This document shows, piece after piece, positions 36,298 through 46,006 of a stretch of 64,000 nucleotides of DNA; the first letter of the stretch is position 1; each line of letters begins with the position of its first letter. Below the pieces are notes generated by a model. The model searched no databases and had not been told where the DNA came from. It was given only the letters and a program-made list of their open reading frames with translations. The DNA comes from Rhodobacter sp. Its GTDB lineage: Bacteria > Pseudomonadota > Alphaproteobacteria > Rhodobacterales > Rhodobacteraceae. A program made the translations under genes and the position numbers. The stretch covers positions 1-64,000 of the forward strand of contig JADCEL010000038.1 of assembly GCA_020250125.1 (NCBI GenBank). The letters run 5' to 3'.

Positions 36298-37889
36298 GCC
36301 AGTGCCATCCTGTTGTCTGCCTTGATCATGTCGGAGGCCTTTTCGCCGATCATGATTGCGGCGGCGTTGGTGTTTGATGAGATGACGGCGGGCATGACCG
36401 AATTGTCGGCAACGCGCAGCCCGTCGATTCCGTTGAAGCGCAGCCTGATATCCACGACGGCCCCGGCATCCGGCCCCATCCGGCAGGTTCCGGCACAATG
36501 GTGCGACGTCTTGGAATGCTGGCAGATGAAGTTGAAATAGTCTTCGTCCGTGCGCACCTGCGGGCCGGGAAGGCGCTGGGCCAGGATATATGGCTTCAAG
36601 GGGGCCTGGGCCAGAATCTCCTGCGTCAGCTTCAGGCCGCGAATGGTCATTTCACGGTCAAGCGGATCCTGCAGGTAGTTCGGGTCAATCAGCGGTGCTT
36701 TCTGCGGATCGTCGCTTTGCAACCGGACCGATCCGCGCGACCTTGGGCGCAGATAGCAGGAATTGAGTGTGATCCCCCCCTGCGGCATCGACACCACGCC
36801 ATGCTCGATCCCGGTGCCAAGGCCGAGGTGAAGCTGGATGTCCGGTGACCGGGCCTCGGGGTCCGCATACCAGAAGCCCCCCGTTTCGAACAGCGACGAG
36901 GCGACCGGCCCCTTGCGGCCCAGAAGATAGCGCAGACCGGCAATCGCCGCCCATAAGGGCTTGCCATAGCGGTCATAGCTGTGGGGGCCGGACAGTTCGG
37001 CAATGCAGTACAGGTCGAGATGATCCTGCAGATTTGCACCGACCTGCGGCTGATCCCGGATCACCTTGATCCCCAGCTGCGAAAGATGGTCAGCAGGCCC
37101 GATCCCGGACAGCAGCAACAGGCGCGGTGACCCGATGGCACCCGACGCCAGAATGACTTCGGCGTTTGCGTGCAGCCGCTGTCCGTCCACAAGCTCCACC
37201 CCGGTCGCGCGGCCACCCTCCACGACCAGCCGGCGCACCTGCGCACCCAGCCGGACGGTCAGGTTCCTGCGGTGGCGATTGGGCGCGACATAGGCCATCG
37301 CGGCGGAAGATCGCCTTCCGTTGCGTTGGGTCAGCTGGTAGAAGCAGACGCCATCCTGTTTTTCGCCGTTGACATCCAGGTTGCGCGGAATGCCCAGGTC
37401 GGCGGCCGCTGCGAAATAGGCCTCGCAGATGGGCAGGGGCGCGCGCGGTTCGCTGACGCCCAGCGGGCCGCCCCTGCCATGAAACCTGTTGTCATGGGTT
37501 TCATTGTCCTCTGCCTTGCGGAAGTAGGGCAGAACATCGTCATAGCCCCAGCCTGCACAGCCCATCTGACGCCAGTCGTCATAGTCCTGCGCAGCCCCAC
37601 GGGTGTAGATCTGCGCGTTGATCGCCGATCCGCCGCCGATGACCTTGGCTTGCGTGTAGCGGAACACCTTGTTCTGCATGTGCCTTTGGGCAACCGTCTC
37701 CCACCCCCAACTGCCGATGCCCTTGGTCATTTTGGCAAAGCCTGCCGGCAGATGATAGAAGGGGTGGCGGTCACTGCCGCCCGCCTCCAGCAGCAGCACC
37801 TGCGCTGTGGGGTCTTCCGACAGGCGCCCTGCCAGAACCGAGCCGGCCGAGCCGCCGCCGATGATGATGAAATCGTATCCTTCGGCCAT
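36294..37889 (-). CDS. GMC-family FAD oxidoreductase (alcohol/choline dehydrogenase-like)
   Basis: 531 residues. The FAD-binding motif is DFIIIGGGSAGSVLAGRLSE at the N-terminus, followed by KVIGGGSAINAQIYTRG. The catalytic region is HHCAGTCRMG, and SSNTNAAAIMIGEKA supplies the second active-site residue (Asn in place of His). It belongs to the BetA/AlkJ-like dehydrogenase group, oxidising an alcohol to an aldehyde. ATG 37889 is used because GGAGG lies six bases upstream; the frame opens at 37916. It is downstream of a second, different GMC gene in the same operon. Confidence 0.9.
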   Translation of the reverse strand: MAEGYDFIIIGGGSAGSVLAGRLSEDPTAQVLLLEAGGSDRHPFYHLPAGFAKMTKGIGSWGWETVAQRHMQNKVFRYTQAKVIGGGSAINAQIYTRGAAQDYDDWRQMGCAGWGYDDVLPYFRKAEDNETHDNRFHGRGGPLGVSEPRAPLPICEAYFAAAADLGIPRNLDVNGEKQDGVCFYQLTQRNGRRSSAAMAYVAPNRHRRNLTVRLGAQVRRLVVEGGRATGVELVDGQRLHANAEVILASGAIGSPRLLLLSGIGPADHLSQLGIKVIRDQPQVGANLQDHLDLYCIAELSGPHSYDRYGKPLWAAIAGLRYLLGRKGPVASSLFETGGFWYADPEARSPDIQLHLGLGTGIEHGVVSMPQGGITLNSCYLRPRSRGSVRLQSDDPQKAPLIDPNYLQDPLDREMTIRGLKLTQEILAQAPLKPYILAQRLPGPQVRTDEDYFNFICQHSKTSHHCAGTCRMGPDAGAVVDIRLRFNGIDGLRVADNSVMPAVISSNTNAAAIMIGEKASDMIKADNRMALA

Positions 37890-37908
37890 CCGGCCCTCCT
37901 GCCTTGGG

Positions 37909-39396
37909 TCACGCAAGCCTTGTCTGTGCGATATGGTCTGCGGCCCGGATCGCCAGCGCCGCCACGGTCAGCGCCGGGTTGACCGCCGCAGACGTGGGCA
38001 GGACCGACGCATCGGTGATGAAAAGGTTCGGGTGATCATGGCTGCGGCAAAAGGGATCGACCACGCTTGAGCCTGCATCGCGGCCCATGCGTGCCGTGCC
38101 GCATTGATGCGATGGCGTGCGCCTGTCAAAGGCGCGCGACAGCACGACCGGATAACCCGCAAGACGCAGCGTTTCCTTCAGCTTCTGCACCAGCGCAAGA
38201 TGCGCGTCCCAGTTCGACCGCTTCCAGTCCAGCACGATCTGCCCGTCTTTCAGGGTGACGCGGCTTTCGGGGTTGGGCAGGTCTTCCGACATGGCGTAAA
38301 GGTCCACCGAATGCCGCGCCACCCAGTTGGCGACAATCCGGGGCAGCCGTGTCGAGGCGCGCAGGATCGTGCCCGATATCTTGCCCAAGAGCTGTATGTT
38401 CCCCAACGGCTCGCCCCGCGGGCCGCCCGCAAGGTAGAAATCATTGATCATCAGGGTCTTCTGGTAGACGCAGTCGTTCTTCCACAAGGGATGCAGCGCC
38501 AGCACCGCAGAGCAGTTGTGGTTCATGAAGTTGCGCCCGACCTGATCCGAGCTGTTGGCCAGTCCCTTCGGGAATTCGCTGCTGGCCGAACGCAGCAGCA
38601 ATGCCGCCGTCTGGATTGCGCCCGCCGCCAGCACCACGACCCCCGCCGTGAGCACTTCGCCAGAGCCAAGTTCAACGCCGGTTATCCTGCCGCCGGGTCC
38701 GGACAAAAGGCGCGTGACCATGGCCCCTGTGCGAAGCTGTACGGTCCGGTGCTGCAGGGCCGCCTTCAGGGCGGCGGTTTCCGCGTCCATCTTGCCGCCC
38801 GTTGTGTCGGGAAAGGCATCCCAGGGTGTGCGCGCCCGCGCCAGCCAACGGTCAAGGTCCACCCCCAGGGGCAGCGAAGCGGGATGCAGGCCGATCCTGG
38901 ACAGCCTGCTTCGCAAGGCCGCAATCGGGGGTTCATCGGGAACCGGCGGGTGCGGATAGGCGGTGGAATGCGCAGGCTCTGTCGGATCCTCTCCGATCTG
39001 GCCGCGCACGGCGTAAAGTCTTTCGGCCTGGCCGTAGAAGGGTTCCAGATCATCATAGGACAGCGGCCAGCCCGGCGTGACGCCCCCCATATGCACCAGC
39101 GGGGAAAAATCCTCGCGGCGGTATCGCACCAGGACCGCCCCGTAGAATTTCGAATTGCCCCCGACGAAATAGTAATTGCCGGGGTTGAACGCCCTGCCTT
39201 CGCCGTCCAGCCATTCTTCGTCGGGCCGGAAGTATCCGTCAGCGAAGATTGCCGTATCGTTTCTGTCGTGGGCCGACGGGGTCAGATGCGCGCCGCGCTC
39301 CAGGATCAGAATCTTCTGTCCGCTGGCGGCAAGTGCTGCCGCCACTGTTGCGCCGCCCATCCCCGACCCGATGACGATGACGTCCGAATCGCTCAT
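37909..39396 (-). CDS. GMC-family oxidoreductase, sugar-oxidase/gluconate-dehydrogenase-like
   Basis: 495 residues. VIVIGSGMGGATVAAALAAS is the FAD motif; VGGNSKFYGAVLVRYRREDF and PSHQCGTARMG...NPALTVAALAIRAADHI are typical of the GMC branch that includes pyranose oxidases and gluconate 2-dehydrogenase subunits. It probably oxidises a ring hydroxyl of the imported substrate. The ATG overlaps the stop of the ABC ATPase upstream by four bases. Confidence 0.85.
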   Translation of the reverse strand: MSDSDVIVIGSGMGGATVAAALAASGQKILILERGAHLTPSAHDRNDTAIFADGYFRPDEEWLDGEGRAFNPGNYYFVGGNSKFYGAVLVRYRREDFSPLVHMGGVTPGWPLSYDDLEPFYGQAERLYAVRGQIGEDPTEPAHSTAYPHPPVPDEPPIAALRSRLSRIGLHPASLPLGVDLDRWLARARTPWDAFPDTTGGKMDAETAALKAALQHRTVQLRTGAMVTRLLSGPGGRITGVELGSGEVLTAGVVVLAAGAIQTAALLLRSASSEFPKGLANSSDQVGRNFMNHNCSAVLALHPLWKNDCVYQKTLMINDFYLAGGPRGEPLGNIQLLGKISGTILRASTRLPRIVANWVARHSVDLYAMSEDLPNPESRVTLKDGQIVLDWKRSNWDAHLALVQKLKETLRLAGYPVVLSRAFDRRTPSHQCGTARMGRDAGSSVVDPFCRSHDHPNLFITDASVLPTSAAVNPALTVAALAIRAADHIAQTRLA

Positions 39397-40505
39397 GGCT
39401 TGATGATCTCTTCGGTTCCCGGATCAAAAGCGACGGCCTTTTCCATGTTGACCGCAAAATCAAACTCCTGTCCCGACCGGACGGCGGCATCCGCCCGCAT
39501 GCGGGCGACAATGTCCCTGCCACCCAGTTCCATCGCAACAAAGGTGTCGGCACCGGCAGGCTCTGTCACGCCGACCAGATTGCGCAGCGGCACGATGTTC
39601 CGGGAATTCCGGTCAGCCCCGTCGGGATCGGTTATGGATTCGGGGCGAATGCCCAGAAGAATGTCCCTTCCATCCCATGCCGCCAGATTGGACTGGCTGA
39701 ATTTCAGCAGCCTCGCCGCCCCTGCGGCATCGGTGATCTGCGCATGTGCAACGCCATCCTTCACCACAACCCGTGCCGGAAGAACATTCATGGCCGGGCT
39801 GCCCATGAAGGTGGCCACATAGACATTGGCGGGCGTGTCATAGACTTCCTTCGGGGTGCCAAGCTGCTGGACATGGCCCTTGTACATCACCGCGATCCGG
39901 GTCGAGAGGGTCATCGCCTCGATCTGGTCATGGGTGACGTAGACGATGGTTGTCTTCAGCTTTTCGTGCAGCTTCTTGATCTCGGTGCGCATGTCAACGC
40001 GCAGCTTTGCATCAAGGTTCGACAGCGGTTCATCAAACAGGAACACATCCGGATTGCGCACCAGGGCACGGCCCATGGCCACACGCTGGCGCTGCCCGCC
40101 GGAAAGCTGGCCCGGTTTGCGATCCAGCAGGGTTTCGATCTGCAAAAGCCTGGCCACGTCACGCAGCGCCTTTTCGCGCTCGGGCTTCGGCACGCCGTGC
40201 ATTTCAAGGCCGAACGTCATGTTCTGGCCGACAGTCATGTTGGGGTAAAGCGCATAGTTCTGGAACACCATCGCGATATTGCGCTTTGACGGATGCACCC
40301 CGTTCACCACCCGCCCCCTGATCGAGATATCGCCCGAGGTGATGCCCTCCAGCCCGGCGATCATGTTCAAAAGCGTGGACTTGCCGCAGCCCGACGGCCC
40401 GACCAGCACCAGAAATTCGCCTTCCTGCACCTCGATATTCACCTCATGCAGGACCTTGACCGGGCCATAGGATTTGGTGACGTTGCGGATGTCGAGAAAT
40501 CCCAT
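39393..40505 (-). CDS. ABC sugar importer ATPase (UgpC/MsmK type)
   Basis: 370 residues. Walker A is GPSGCGKST (about 37-45), the signature LSGGQRQRVAMGRAL, and Walker B VFLFDEPLSNLDA. The C-terminal ~130 residues form the regulatory OB-fold (TOBE) domain of CUT1 ATPases. It energises the transporter formed by the two permeases and the binding protein just upstream in the operon. It starts three bases after the permease stop with an AAGGG site. Confidence 0.94.
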   Translation of the reverse strand: MGFLDIRNVTKSYGPVKVLHEVNIEVQEGEFLVLVGPSGCGKSTLLNMIAGLEGITSGDISIRGRVVNGVHPSKRNIAMVFQNYALYPNMTVGQNMTFGLEMHGVPKPEREKALRDVARLLQIETLLDRKPGQLSGGQRQRVAMGRALVRNPDVFLFDEPLSNLDAKLRVDMRTEIKKLHEKLKTTIVYVTHDQIEAMTLSTRIAVMYKGHVQQLGTPKEVYDTPANVYVATFMGSPAMNVLPARVVVKDGVAHAQITDAAGAARLLKFSQSNLAAWDGRDILLGIRPESITDPDGADRNSRNIVPLRNLVGVTEPAGADTFVAMELGGRDIVARMRADAAVRSGQEFDFAVNMEKAVAFDPGTEEIIKP

Positions 40506-40508
40506 GAT

Positions 40509-41387
40509 TTATCCCTTTACAGAGCCTGCCATGAGACCGCGCACAAAGAAGCGACCTGCGACGATATAGACGATCAGGGTGGGAAGCGCGGCAAGGATGG
40601 CCCCTGCGAAGTGTACGTTGTATTCCTTGACCCCCGTCGATGACTGCACAAGGTTGTTCAGGGCGACGGTCATCGGCTGGGTCTGCCCCCCGAAAGAGGC
40701 GCCGAACAGGAAGTCGTTCCAGATATTGGTGAACTGCCATATCACGGTCACAACGATGATCGGTCCCGACACCGGCAGCATGATCCGCCAGAAGATGCGA
40801 AAGAACCCCGCACCGTCGATCATCGCGGCCCGGACCAGTTCGGTCGGAAAGGACGCATAGTAGTTGCGGAAATAAAGCGTCGAAAAACCGATGCCGTAGA
40901 CCACATGAACCAGGATCAGGCCCGGAATCGATCCGGCCAGCCCGATCTTGCCCAGGACCGTCGCCATCGGAATCAGCACGATCTGGAACGGGATGAAGCA
41001 GGAAAACAGCAGCAGGCCGAAGATGATCCTGTCGCCGCGAAAGCTCCATTTGGTCAGGACATAGCCGTTAAGCGCGCCAAGGACGGTAGAGATTGCGACA
41101 GCGGGAACAACCATCAGAATGGAATTCAGGAAATAGGGCCGCAGGCCCGTCGGCTCCACCCCGATCTGGGCGACAGACCATGCCTGCCGCCAGGGCTCAA
41201 TCGTCCAGACACCGGGCAGCGCCATCATGTTGCCGCCCGTGATCTCGGACAGGGGCTTGAGCGAATTGGCAATCACCACGAACAGCGGCATCAGATAGAA
41301 CAGGGCGAAAACCAGCAGGATGCCATAGATGAACAGGCGCGTGATCCGCCCGGTGCGGACGGCGGTGTCTTGCCCGGCCATGGCCAT
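40509..41387 (-). CDS. CUT1 ABC importer permease, MalG type
   Basis: 292 residues with six helices. The cytoplasmic EAA loop reads ELVRAAMIDGAGFFRIFWRIMLPVSGP, which docks the ATPase. It starts at ATG 41387 inside the stop codon of the partner permease; a GTG one codon earlier is also in frame. It forms the MalG-like half of the translocation channel. Confidence 0.93.
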   Translation of the reverse strand: MAMAGQDTAVRTGRITRLFIYGILLVFALFYLMPLFVVIANSLKPLSEITGGNMMALPGVWTIEPWRQAWSVAQIGVEPTGLRPYFLNSILMVVPAVAISTVLGALNGYVLTKWSFRGDRIIFGLLLFSCFIPFQIVLIPMATVLGKIGLAGSIPGLILVHVVYGIGFSTLYFRNYYASFPTELVRAAMIDGAGFFRIFWRIMLPVSGPIIVVTVIWQFTNIWNDFLFGASFGGQTQPMTVALNNLVQSSTGVKEYNVHFAGAILAALPTLIVYIVAGRFFVRGLMAGSVKG

Positions 41388-42283
41388 CACGTCTTCTCCT
41401 TCAGCTCGGCATAAAGGTAAGGGGTCATGATCGCGGCGATTGTCATCAGCATGATCACGGCCGAGGCTGCACCGATGCCCATCGAATTGCGGGTGAAGGT
41501 GTAGGAATACATGAAGGTCGCGGGCAATTCGGTTGCCCGTCCGGGGCCGCCGCCGGTCAGGGCAATGATCAGGTCATAGGATTTCACCGCCAGATGCGCG
41601 AGGATGACGAAGGCCGACAGGAAGGCCGGGCGCAGCAGCGGAATGACGATGCGGCGATACAGGCTGAAGTTCGATGCCCCGTCAATCTGGGCGGCCTTCA
41701 GGATTTCGTTGTCGATGCCCCGCAGACCCGCCAGAAACATCGCCATCACAAAACCGGATGTCTGCCAGACGGCAGCGATGACGACGGTATAGATCGCCAT
41801 ATCCCGGTCCTTGATCCAGTTGAACTGAAAGCTGGTCCAGCCCCAGAGGTGCATCGAGTTTTCAATCCCGATTCCGGGGTCAAGGATCCACTTCCAGGCC
41901 GTCCCGGTAACGATGAAGCTCAATGCCATCGGGTAAAGGTAGATCGGGCGCAGAATACCTTCGCCCCGGATTTTCTGATCGAGAAAGATCGCCAGCATCA
42001 ACCCGATCACCGTGCAGATAAGGATGTAAAGCGACGCGAAGATGAACAGGTTAACCACCGCAACCCACCACGAGGACAGGTTCCAGAGCCTGGCATAATT
42101 CTCCAGCCCGACCAGATCATAGCTGGGCAGCATCTTGGAATCGGTGAAGCTGAGGAAGATCGTGAACGCGATGAATCCGTAAACAAACACCAGCATCGCC
42201 GCCAGGGAAGGTGACAGCACCAGTTTTGGTATCCATTCCTGCAGGCCTGTGCGGAAATCGACCCCGGACGAGTGATTTGCCAT
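41387..42283 (-). CDS. CUT1 ABC importer permease, MalF type
   Basis: 298 residues with six helices. The EAA loop is NEILKAAQIDGASNFSLYRRIVIPLLRPAF. The start at ATG 42283 is supported by AAGGAG six bases upstream; the frame extends further up without support. It pairs with the following MalG-type gene. A strong hairpin lies between this gene and the binding-protein gene upstream. Confidence 0.93.
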   Translation of the reverse strand: MANHSSGVDFRTGLQEWIPKLVLSPSLAAMLVFVYGFIAFTIFLSFTDSKMLPSYDLVGLENYARLWNLSSWWVAVVNLFIFASLYILICTVIGLMLAIFLDQKIRGEGILRPIYLYPMALSFIVTGTAWKWILDPGIGIENSMHLWGWTSFQFNWIKDRDMAIYTVVIAAVWQTSGFVMAMFLAGLRGIDNEILKAAQIDGASNFSLYRRIVIPLLRPAFLSAFVILAHLAVKSYDLIIALTGGGPGRATELPATFMYSYTFTRNSMGIGAASAVIMLMTIAAIMTPYLYAELKEKT

Positions 42284-42370
42284 AGTGTCTCCTTCTGGCA
42301 TGGCGCCTTCGGACGGCATCTTTCGACATCGACAGTCCGGGTGGCACGCGGTTCTGCCACAGGGACTGTT

Positions 42371-42399
42371 CGGGAAAGGGGGGCTACCCCCCTTTCCCG
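42371..42399 (-). other. Stem-loop between binding protein and permease genes
   Basis: A perfect 13-bp inverted repeat (42371-42383 with 42387-42399) with loop CTA, nine bases beyond the binding-protein stop, and no T-tract. Stem-loops in this position are known in other sugar ABC operons (malE-malF type), where they stabilise the upstream message and give more binding protein than permease. The same arrangement occurs at 63693-63720. Confidence 0.7.
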
Positions 42400-42407
42400 T
42401 TGCGTGA

Positions 42408-43661
42408 TTACTGCGCTGCCTCGACAGCGTTCACCAGGTTCTGCGCGGCCGTCGCGGCATCGTATTCGCCGTTGAAGTTGGCGGTCACGACATCATAGAT
42501 CGCATTCTTCACCGCTGCCCTGTTGGCATGGCCATGCGCGATGGAGCCTACCAGCGTGCCGTTGGCAGAGGCTTCGGCCAGTTCGGCCATGGCTTGCTTT
42601 CCACAGGCGTCGAAAGCATCGTTCGGCACATCGGTGCGCGCCGGAACCGAACCCTTCACGACGTTGAACGCCGACTGAAAGCCGGGGGACATGATCGCGC
42701 GGGCCATTTCGCCCTGGGCCGCCTGGGCCGCAGGATCGACTTGGGCAAACATCGCGAACTGGTCCGAGTTGAAGCTGACATTGCCCTGCGTGCCGGGAAC
42801 GCGGAAGCACAGGAAATCGGTGCCGGGAACCTTGCCCGCCTTCAGGAATTCCCCCTTGGCCCAGTCACCCATGATCTGGAAAGCGGCATCACCGTTGATG
42901 ACCATGGCAGAGGCAAGGTTCCAGTCGCGCCCCGAAAAGTTGTCATCCACAAAGCTGCGCAGCGTTCCCATGCGGTTGAACACTTCAACCATCTGATCCG
43001 ACCCAAGCGCTTCGGGGTCAAGATCGATGAAGGCCTTCCTGTAGAACTCAACCCCGCCCACCGACAGCACGACACCGTCGAACATCGTGGCCTCTTGCCA
43101 GGGTTGGCCGCCATGGGCCAGCGCGGTCTTGCCGCTGTCCTTGACCTTCTGCATGGTGGCAACGAAGGCGTCCCAGTCGGCGGGCTGGGCAATGCCAAGC
43201 TCGTCCAGAATGGCCTTGTTGGCCCAGACCCAGTTGGTCGAGTGTACGTTCACCGGGGCCGCAACCCAATTGCCGTCGAATTTGGAAAAGGCCTGAAGCG
43301 CCACGGGAACGACCGCGTCCCAGCCTTCTTCGGCTGCAACGGTGTCAAGGTTGGCAAGCTGGCCTTCGGCGGCCCAATCCTGAATGTCAAAGCCCAGCAT
43401 CTGAACGGCCGTCGGGGCATCACCGGCCGTGACGCGCGCGCGCAGCGTTGTCATGGCCGCTTCACCGCCACCCCCGGCAACCGGCATGTCGATCCAGCCG
43501 ATTTCCTTGGTCACAAGATCTTCCTTGAGCACATTCAGCGCGGAGGCTTCACCGCCAGATGTCCACCAGTGCAGAACTTCAACATCCTCGGCCTGTGCAA
43601 TGCCGGTCGATGCCAGCAAGGCCGCAGCAATTGCCGTCTTCCTTCCAAAGTAACCACGCAT
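42408..43661 (-). CDS. Sugar ABC importer substrate-binding protein
   Basis: 417 residues. The signal peptide (about 1-24, ending GIAQA) shows it is periplasmic. The mature part starts [21 protein letters not shown], resembling glucose/mannose-type family-1 binding proteins. [18 protein letters not shown] and [16 protein letters not shown] are typical ligand-cleft regions. ATG 43661 has AGGAGGAG upstream. The ligand cannot be inferred beyond 'carbohydrate-like'; the neighbouring oxidoreductases and CoA enzymes suggest an unusual one. Confidence 0.92.
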   Translation of the reverse strand: MRGYFGRKTAIAAALLASTGIAQAEDVEVLHWWTSGGEASALNVLKEDLVTKEIGWIDMPVAGGGGEAAMTTLRARVTAGDAPTAVQMLGFDIQDWAAEGQLANLDTVAAEEGWDAVVPVALQAFSKFDGNWVAAPVNVHSTNWVWANKAILDELGIAQPADWDAFVATMQKVKDSGKTALAHGGQPWQEATMFDGVVLSVGGVEFYRKAFIDLDPEALGSDQMVEVFNRMGTLRSFVDDNFSGRDWNLASAMVINGDAAFQIMGDWAKGEFLKAGKVPGTDFLCFRVPGTQGNVSFNSDQFAMFAQVDPAAQAAQGEMARAIMSPGFQSAFNVVKGSVPARTDVPNDAFDACGKQAMAELAEASANGTLVGSIAHGHANRAAVKNAIYDVVTANFNGEYDAATAAQNLVNAVEAAQ

Positions 43662-43708
43662 GTAGGTCTCCTCCTGTCGCGTTGGTTTCGCCGTCTCCCT
43701 GCCGGGTT

Positions 43709-45235
43709 TCAGGCCTGGTTCACCCAAGGTGCGCGCGTGCGGCCGATCCGCATGACGAGCGATTTCACCTCAAGGAATTCGTCGAAGCCGTAGCTTCCAA
43801 TCTCGCGCCCCTGGCCGGACTGCTTGACACCGCCAAAGGTGACTTCGGGAAAGCCGTCCATCCAGGTGTTGGTCCAGACCGTTCCGGCCTGAACGCGGCG
43901 GCCGAAATCAAGGCAGGTGTGGATGTCGTCGCACCAGATGCCTGCCGACAGGCCATAGGTCGCGTCATTGGCCAGGGCAATCGCCTCTTCCGGCGTCCGG
44001 AAGGTCAGCACCGCCAGGACCGGACCGAACACTTCCTCGCGGGCGATGGCCATGTCGGGGGTGACGCCGCGAATCACGGTCGGCTGATAGAATTGCCCCC
44101 CAAGGCCCGGCACCGTCAGACTGCCGCCGCCCAGGCAGACCTCGGCCCCGGCGGCCACGGCCGCGCGGACGCAGGCATCGATCCTTTCGCGGTGTTCGGG
44201 GGTAACGATGGCCCCGACCTGTGTGTCAGGATGCAGCGGGTTGCCAAAAGCCACCTTGCGCGACAGGGCGACCACACGCGCGACGAAGTCATCCGCAATC
44301 TTTTCGTGAACGATGATGCGGCTGGACGAATTGCAGCACTGGCCGACGTTGAAGAAGATGCCGAACGTCACCGCATCGGCGGCACCCGCCAGATCGCAAT
44401 TTGGAAAAATCACCTGCGGGTTCTTGCCGCCCAGTTCAAGCGCCACCTTCTTGAGCCTGTCGCCGGCCACCTTTGTGATCGTCCGGCCGACAGCGGTCGA
44501 TCCGGTAAAGGTCACCATGTCCACATCGGGGTGACCGGACAGCAGGCTGCCGACCGGATTGCCATGCCCCAGAACGATGTTGCACACGCCTGCGGGCAAT
44601 CCTGCCTCGGTCAGCATCCCGGCAAGCATGGCCGTGGTGGATGGTGTCAGCTCGGACGGCTTGACGACGCAGGTGCATCCGGCCGCCAGCGCGAAGGGAA
44701 GCTTCTGGCTGAGAATCCAGAACGGAAAGTTCCACGGCGTGATGATCGACACCACGCCGATGGGTTCTTTCAGAACGACCGCAAGAATGTCGGCGCCCAG
44801 TGTGTTATGGCTGTCACCATGGCTGGTCCGCGCAAGCGACGCCGCGTATCGCCACAAATCCGCCGCGCCGCCGCATTCCCCGCGCGCCTGCGCAATGGGC
44901 TTGCCGCTTTCCAGCGTCTCGATCACTGCCAGGGTCCCGACATTTGCCTCGATCAGATCGGCGACCCTGGTCAGCACCGCCGCACGGGCCTTGCCGGAAA
45001 GACGGCTCCAGCGGCCGTCGTCAAAGGCCGCGCGGGCCGCCCTGATTGCGGCTTCGGCCTCGACCGCCGATCCAAGGGCGGCCTGGCTGACCACCACCCC
45101 GTGCGAGGGCGAGATGCGGTCCGACCTGCGGCCATCCGCACTGTCCTGCGCCACGCCGTCAATGAAATGCCGCGCCTGATAGGCCGTGGCGGGCAGCGCC
45201 ACCGTCTGGCCGGAAATGATGTGCAGGTCGTTCAT
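43709..45235 (-). CDS. NAD(P)-dependent aldehyde dehydrogenase
   Basis: 508 residues. The active-site set is complete: Asn169 (TPWNFPF), Glu267 (ALELGGKNP) and Cys301 (NVGQCC). It resembles betaine-aldehyde/aldehyde dehydrogenases. In this operon it would oxidise an aldehyde made by one of the GMC oxidoreductases to an acid, ready for CoA activation. The stop is 47 bp before the binding-protein start. Confidence 0.92.
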   Translation of the reverse strand: MNDLHIISGQTVALPATAYQARHFIDGVAQDSADGRRSDRISPSHGVVVSQAALGSAVEAEAAIRAARAAFDDGRWSRLSGKARAAVLTRVADLIEANVGTLAVIETLESGKPIAQARGECGGAADLWRYAASLARTSHGDSHNTLGADILAVVLKEPIGVVSIITPWNFPFWILSQKLPFALAAGCTCVVKPSELTPSTTAMLAGMLTEAGLPAGVCNIVLGHGNPVGSLLSGHPDVDMVTFTGSTAVGRTITKVAGDRLKKVALELGGKNPQVIFPNCDLAGAADAVTFGIFFNVGQCCNSSSRIIVHEKIADDFVARVVALSRKVAFGNPLHPDTQVGAIVTPEHRERIDACVRAAVAAGAEVCLGGGSLTVPGLGGQFYQPTVIRGVTPDMAIAREEVFGPVLAVLTFRTPEEAIALANDATYGLSAGIWCDDIHTCLDFGRRVQAGTVWTNTWMDGFPEVTFGGVKQSGQGREIGSYGFDEFLEVKSLVMRIGRTRAPWVNQA

Positions 45236-45238
45236 GAC

Positions 45239-46006
45239 TTACCGTCCCGAGAATTCCGGTTTGCGTTTTTCCCGGAACGCGGCAACGCCTTCATCCCGGT
45301 CGGCAGTGGCGGCGATGGCGGCACTGCCCAGCGCCTCGACCATCGCGCCGCGATCTTCGCCCTGTGCGGCGTGGATCATGGCTTTGCAGATTTCGACCGC
45401 GCGCGGCGAAAGGCCAAGGGCGCGGTCCAGCAGCGCCAGCGCCAGGGCGCGCGGATCATCGCCGACGGCTGACACAAATCCGCAGGCCAGGGCCCGGTCC
45501 GCCCTGATCCGCTGACCGAACAGCGCCATTTCCTTGACCATGGCTTCGGGCATCAGCCGCATCAGCCGCTGCGTGCCCGACCAGCCCGGAACAATCCCGA
45601 TGCCGGCCTCGGGAAGGGCAAGGCCGGCACCGGTCGCCATCACCCGCAGATCACAGGCGGCGGCAAGTTCCAGACCACCCCCAAAGGCGTGGCCGTTCAG
45701 AACGGCAATTGTGGGTTTGCCAAGCCGCGCCAGGCGGTCGAAAACCCGGTGGCCGTCGCGCACCCAGTGGCGGGCAAACTCGGCCGGGCTCAGATCACCC
45801 CAGCCGTTGATGTCGGCCCCCGTACAGAAGGCGCGATCACCGGTTGCGGTAAGCATCACCGCGCCGATTGCGCTGTCTTGCCCGACAACCTCGAGATGCC
45901 GGGCCAACTGGTCCAGCATCCCGGCTGTGAAGGCGTTCATCCTGGCCGGATTGTCGAGGCGAAGCTCGGCTATCCTGCCGTGACGGATCAGATCAACAGC
46001 GCTCAT
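45239..46006 (-). CDS. Enoyl-CoA hydratase/isomerase family protein
   Basis: 255-residue crotonase fold. The oxyanion-hole stretches are AFCTGADINGW and GHAFGGGLELAAACD. Both catalytic-type glutamates are present (GGLELAA and LPEAGIGIVPG), so hydratase activity is plausible. It lies between the CoA-transferase and the aldehyde dehydrogenase and overlaps the former by four bases, indicating that part of the pathway runs through CoA thioesters. Confidence 0.9.
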   Translation of the reverse strand: MSAVDLIRHGRIAELRLDNPARMNAFTAGMLDQLARHLEVVGQDSAIGAVMLTATGDRAFCTGADINGWGDLSPAEFARHWVRDGHRVFDRLARLGKPTIAVLNGHAFGGGLELAAACDLRVMATGAGLALPEAGIGIVPGWSGTQRLMRLMPEAMVKEMALFGQRIRADRALACGFVSAVGDDPRALALALLDRALGLSPRAVEICKAMIHAAQGEDRGAMVEALGSAAIAATADRDEGVAAFREKRKPEFSGR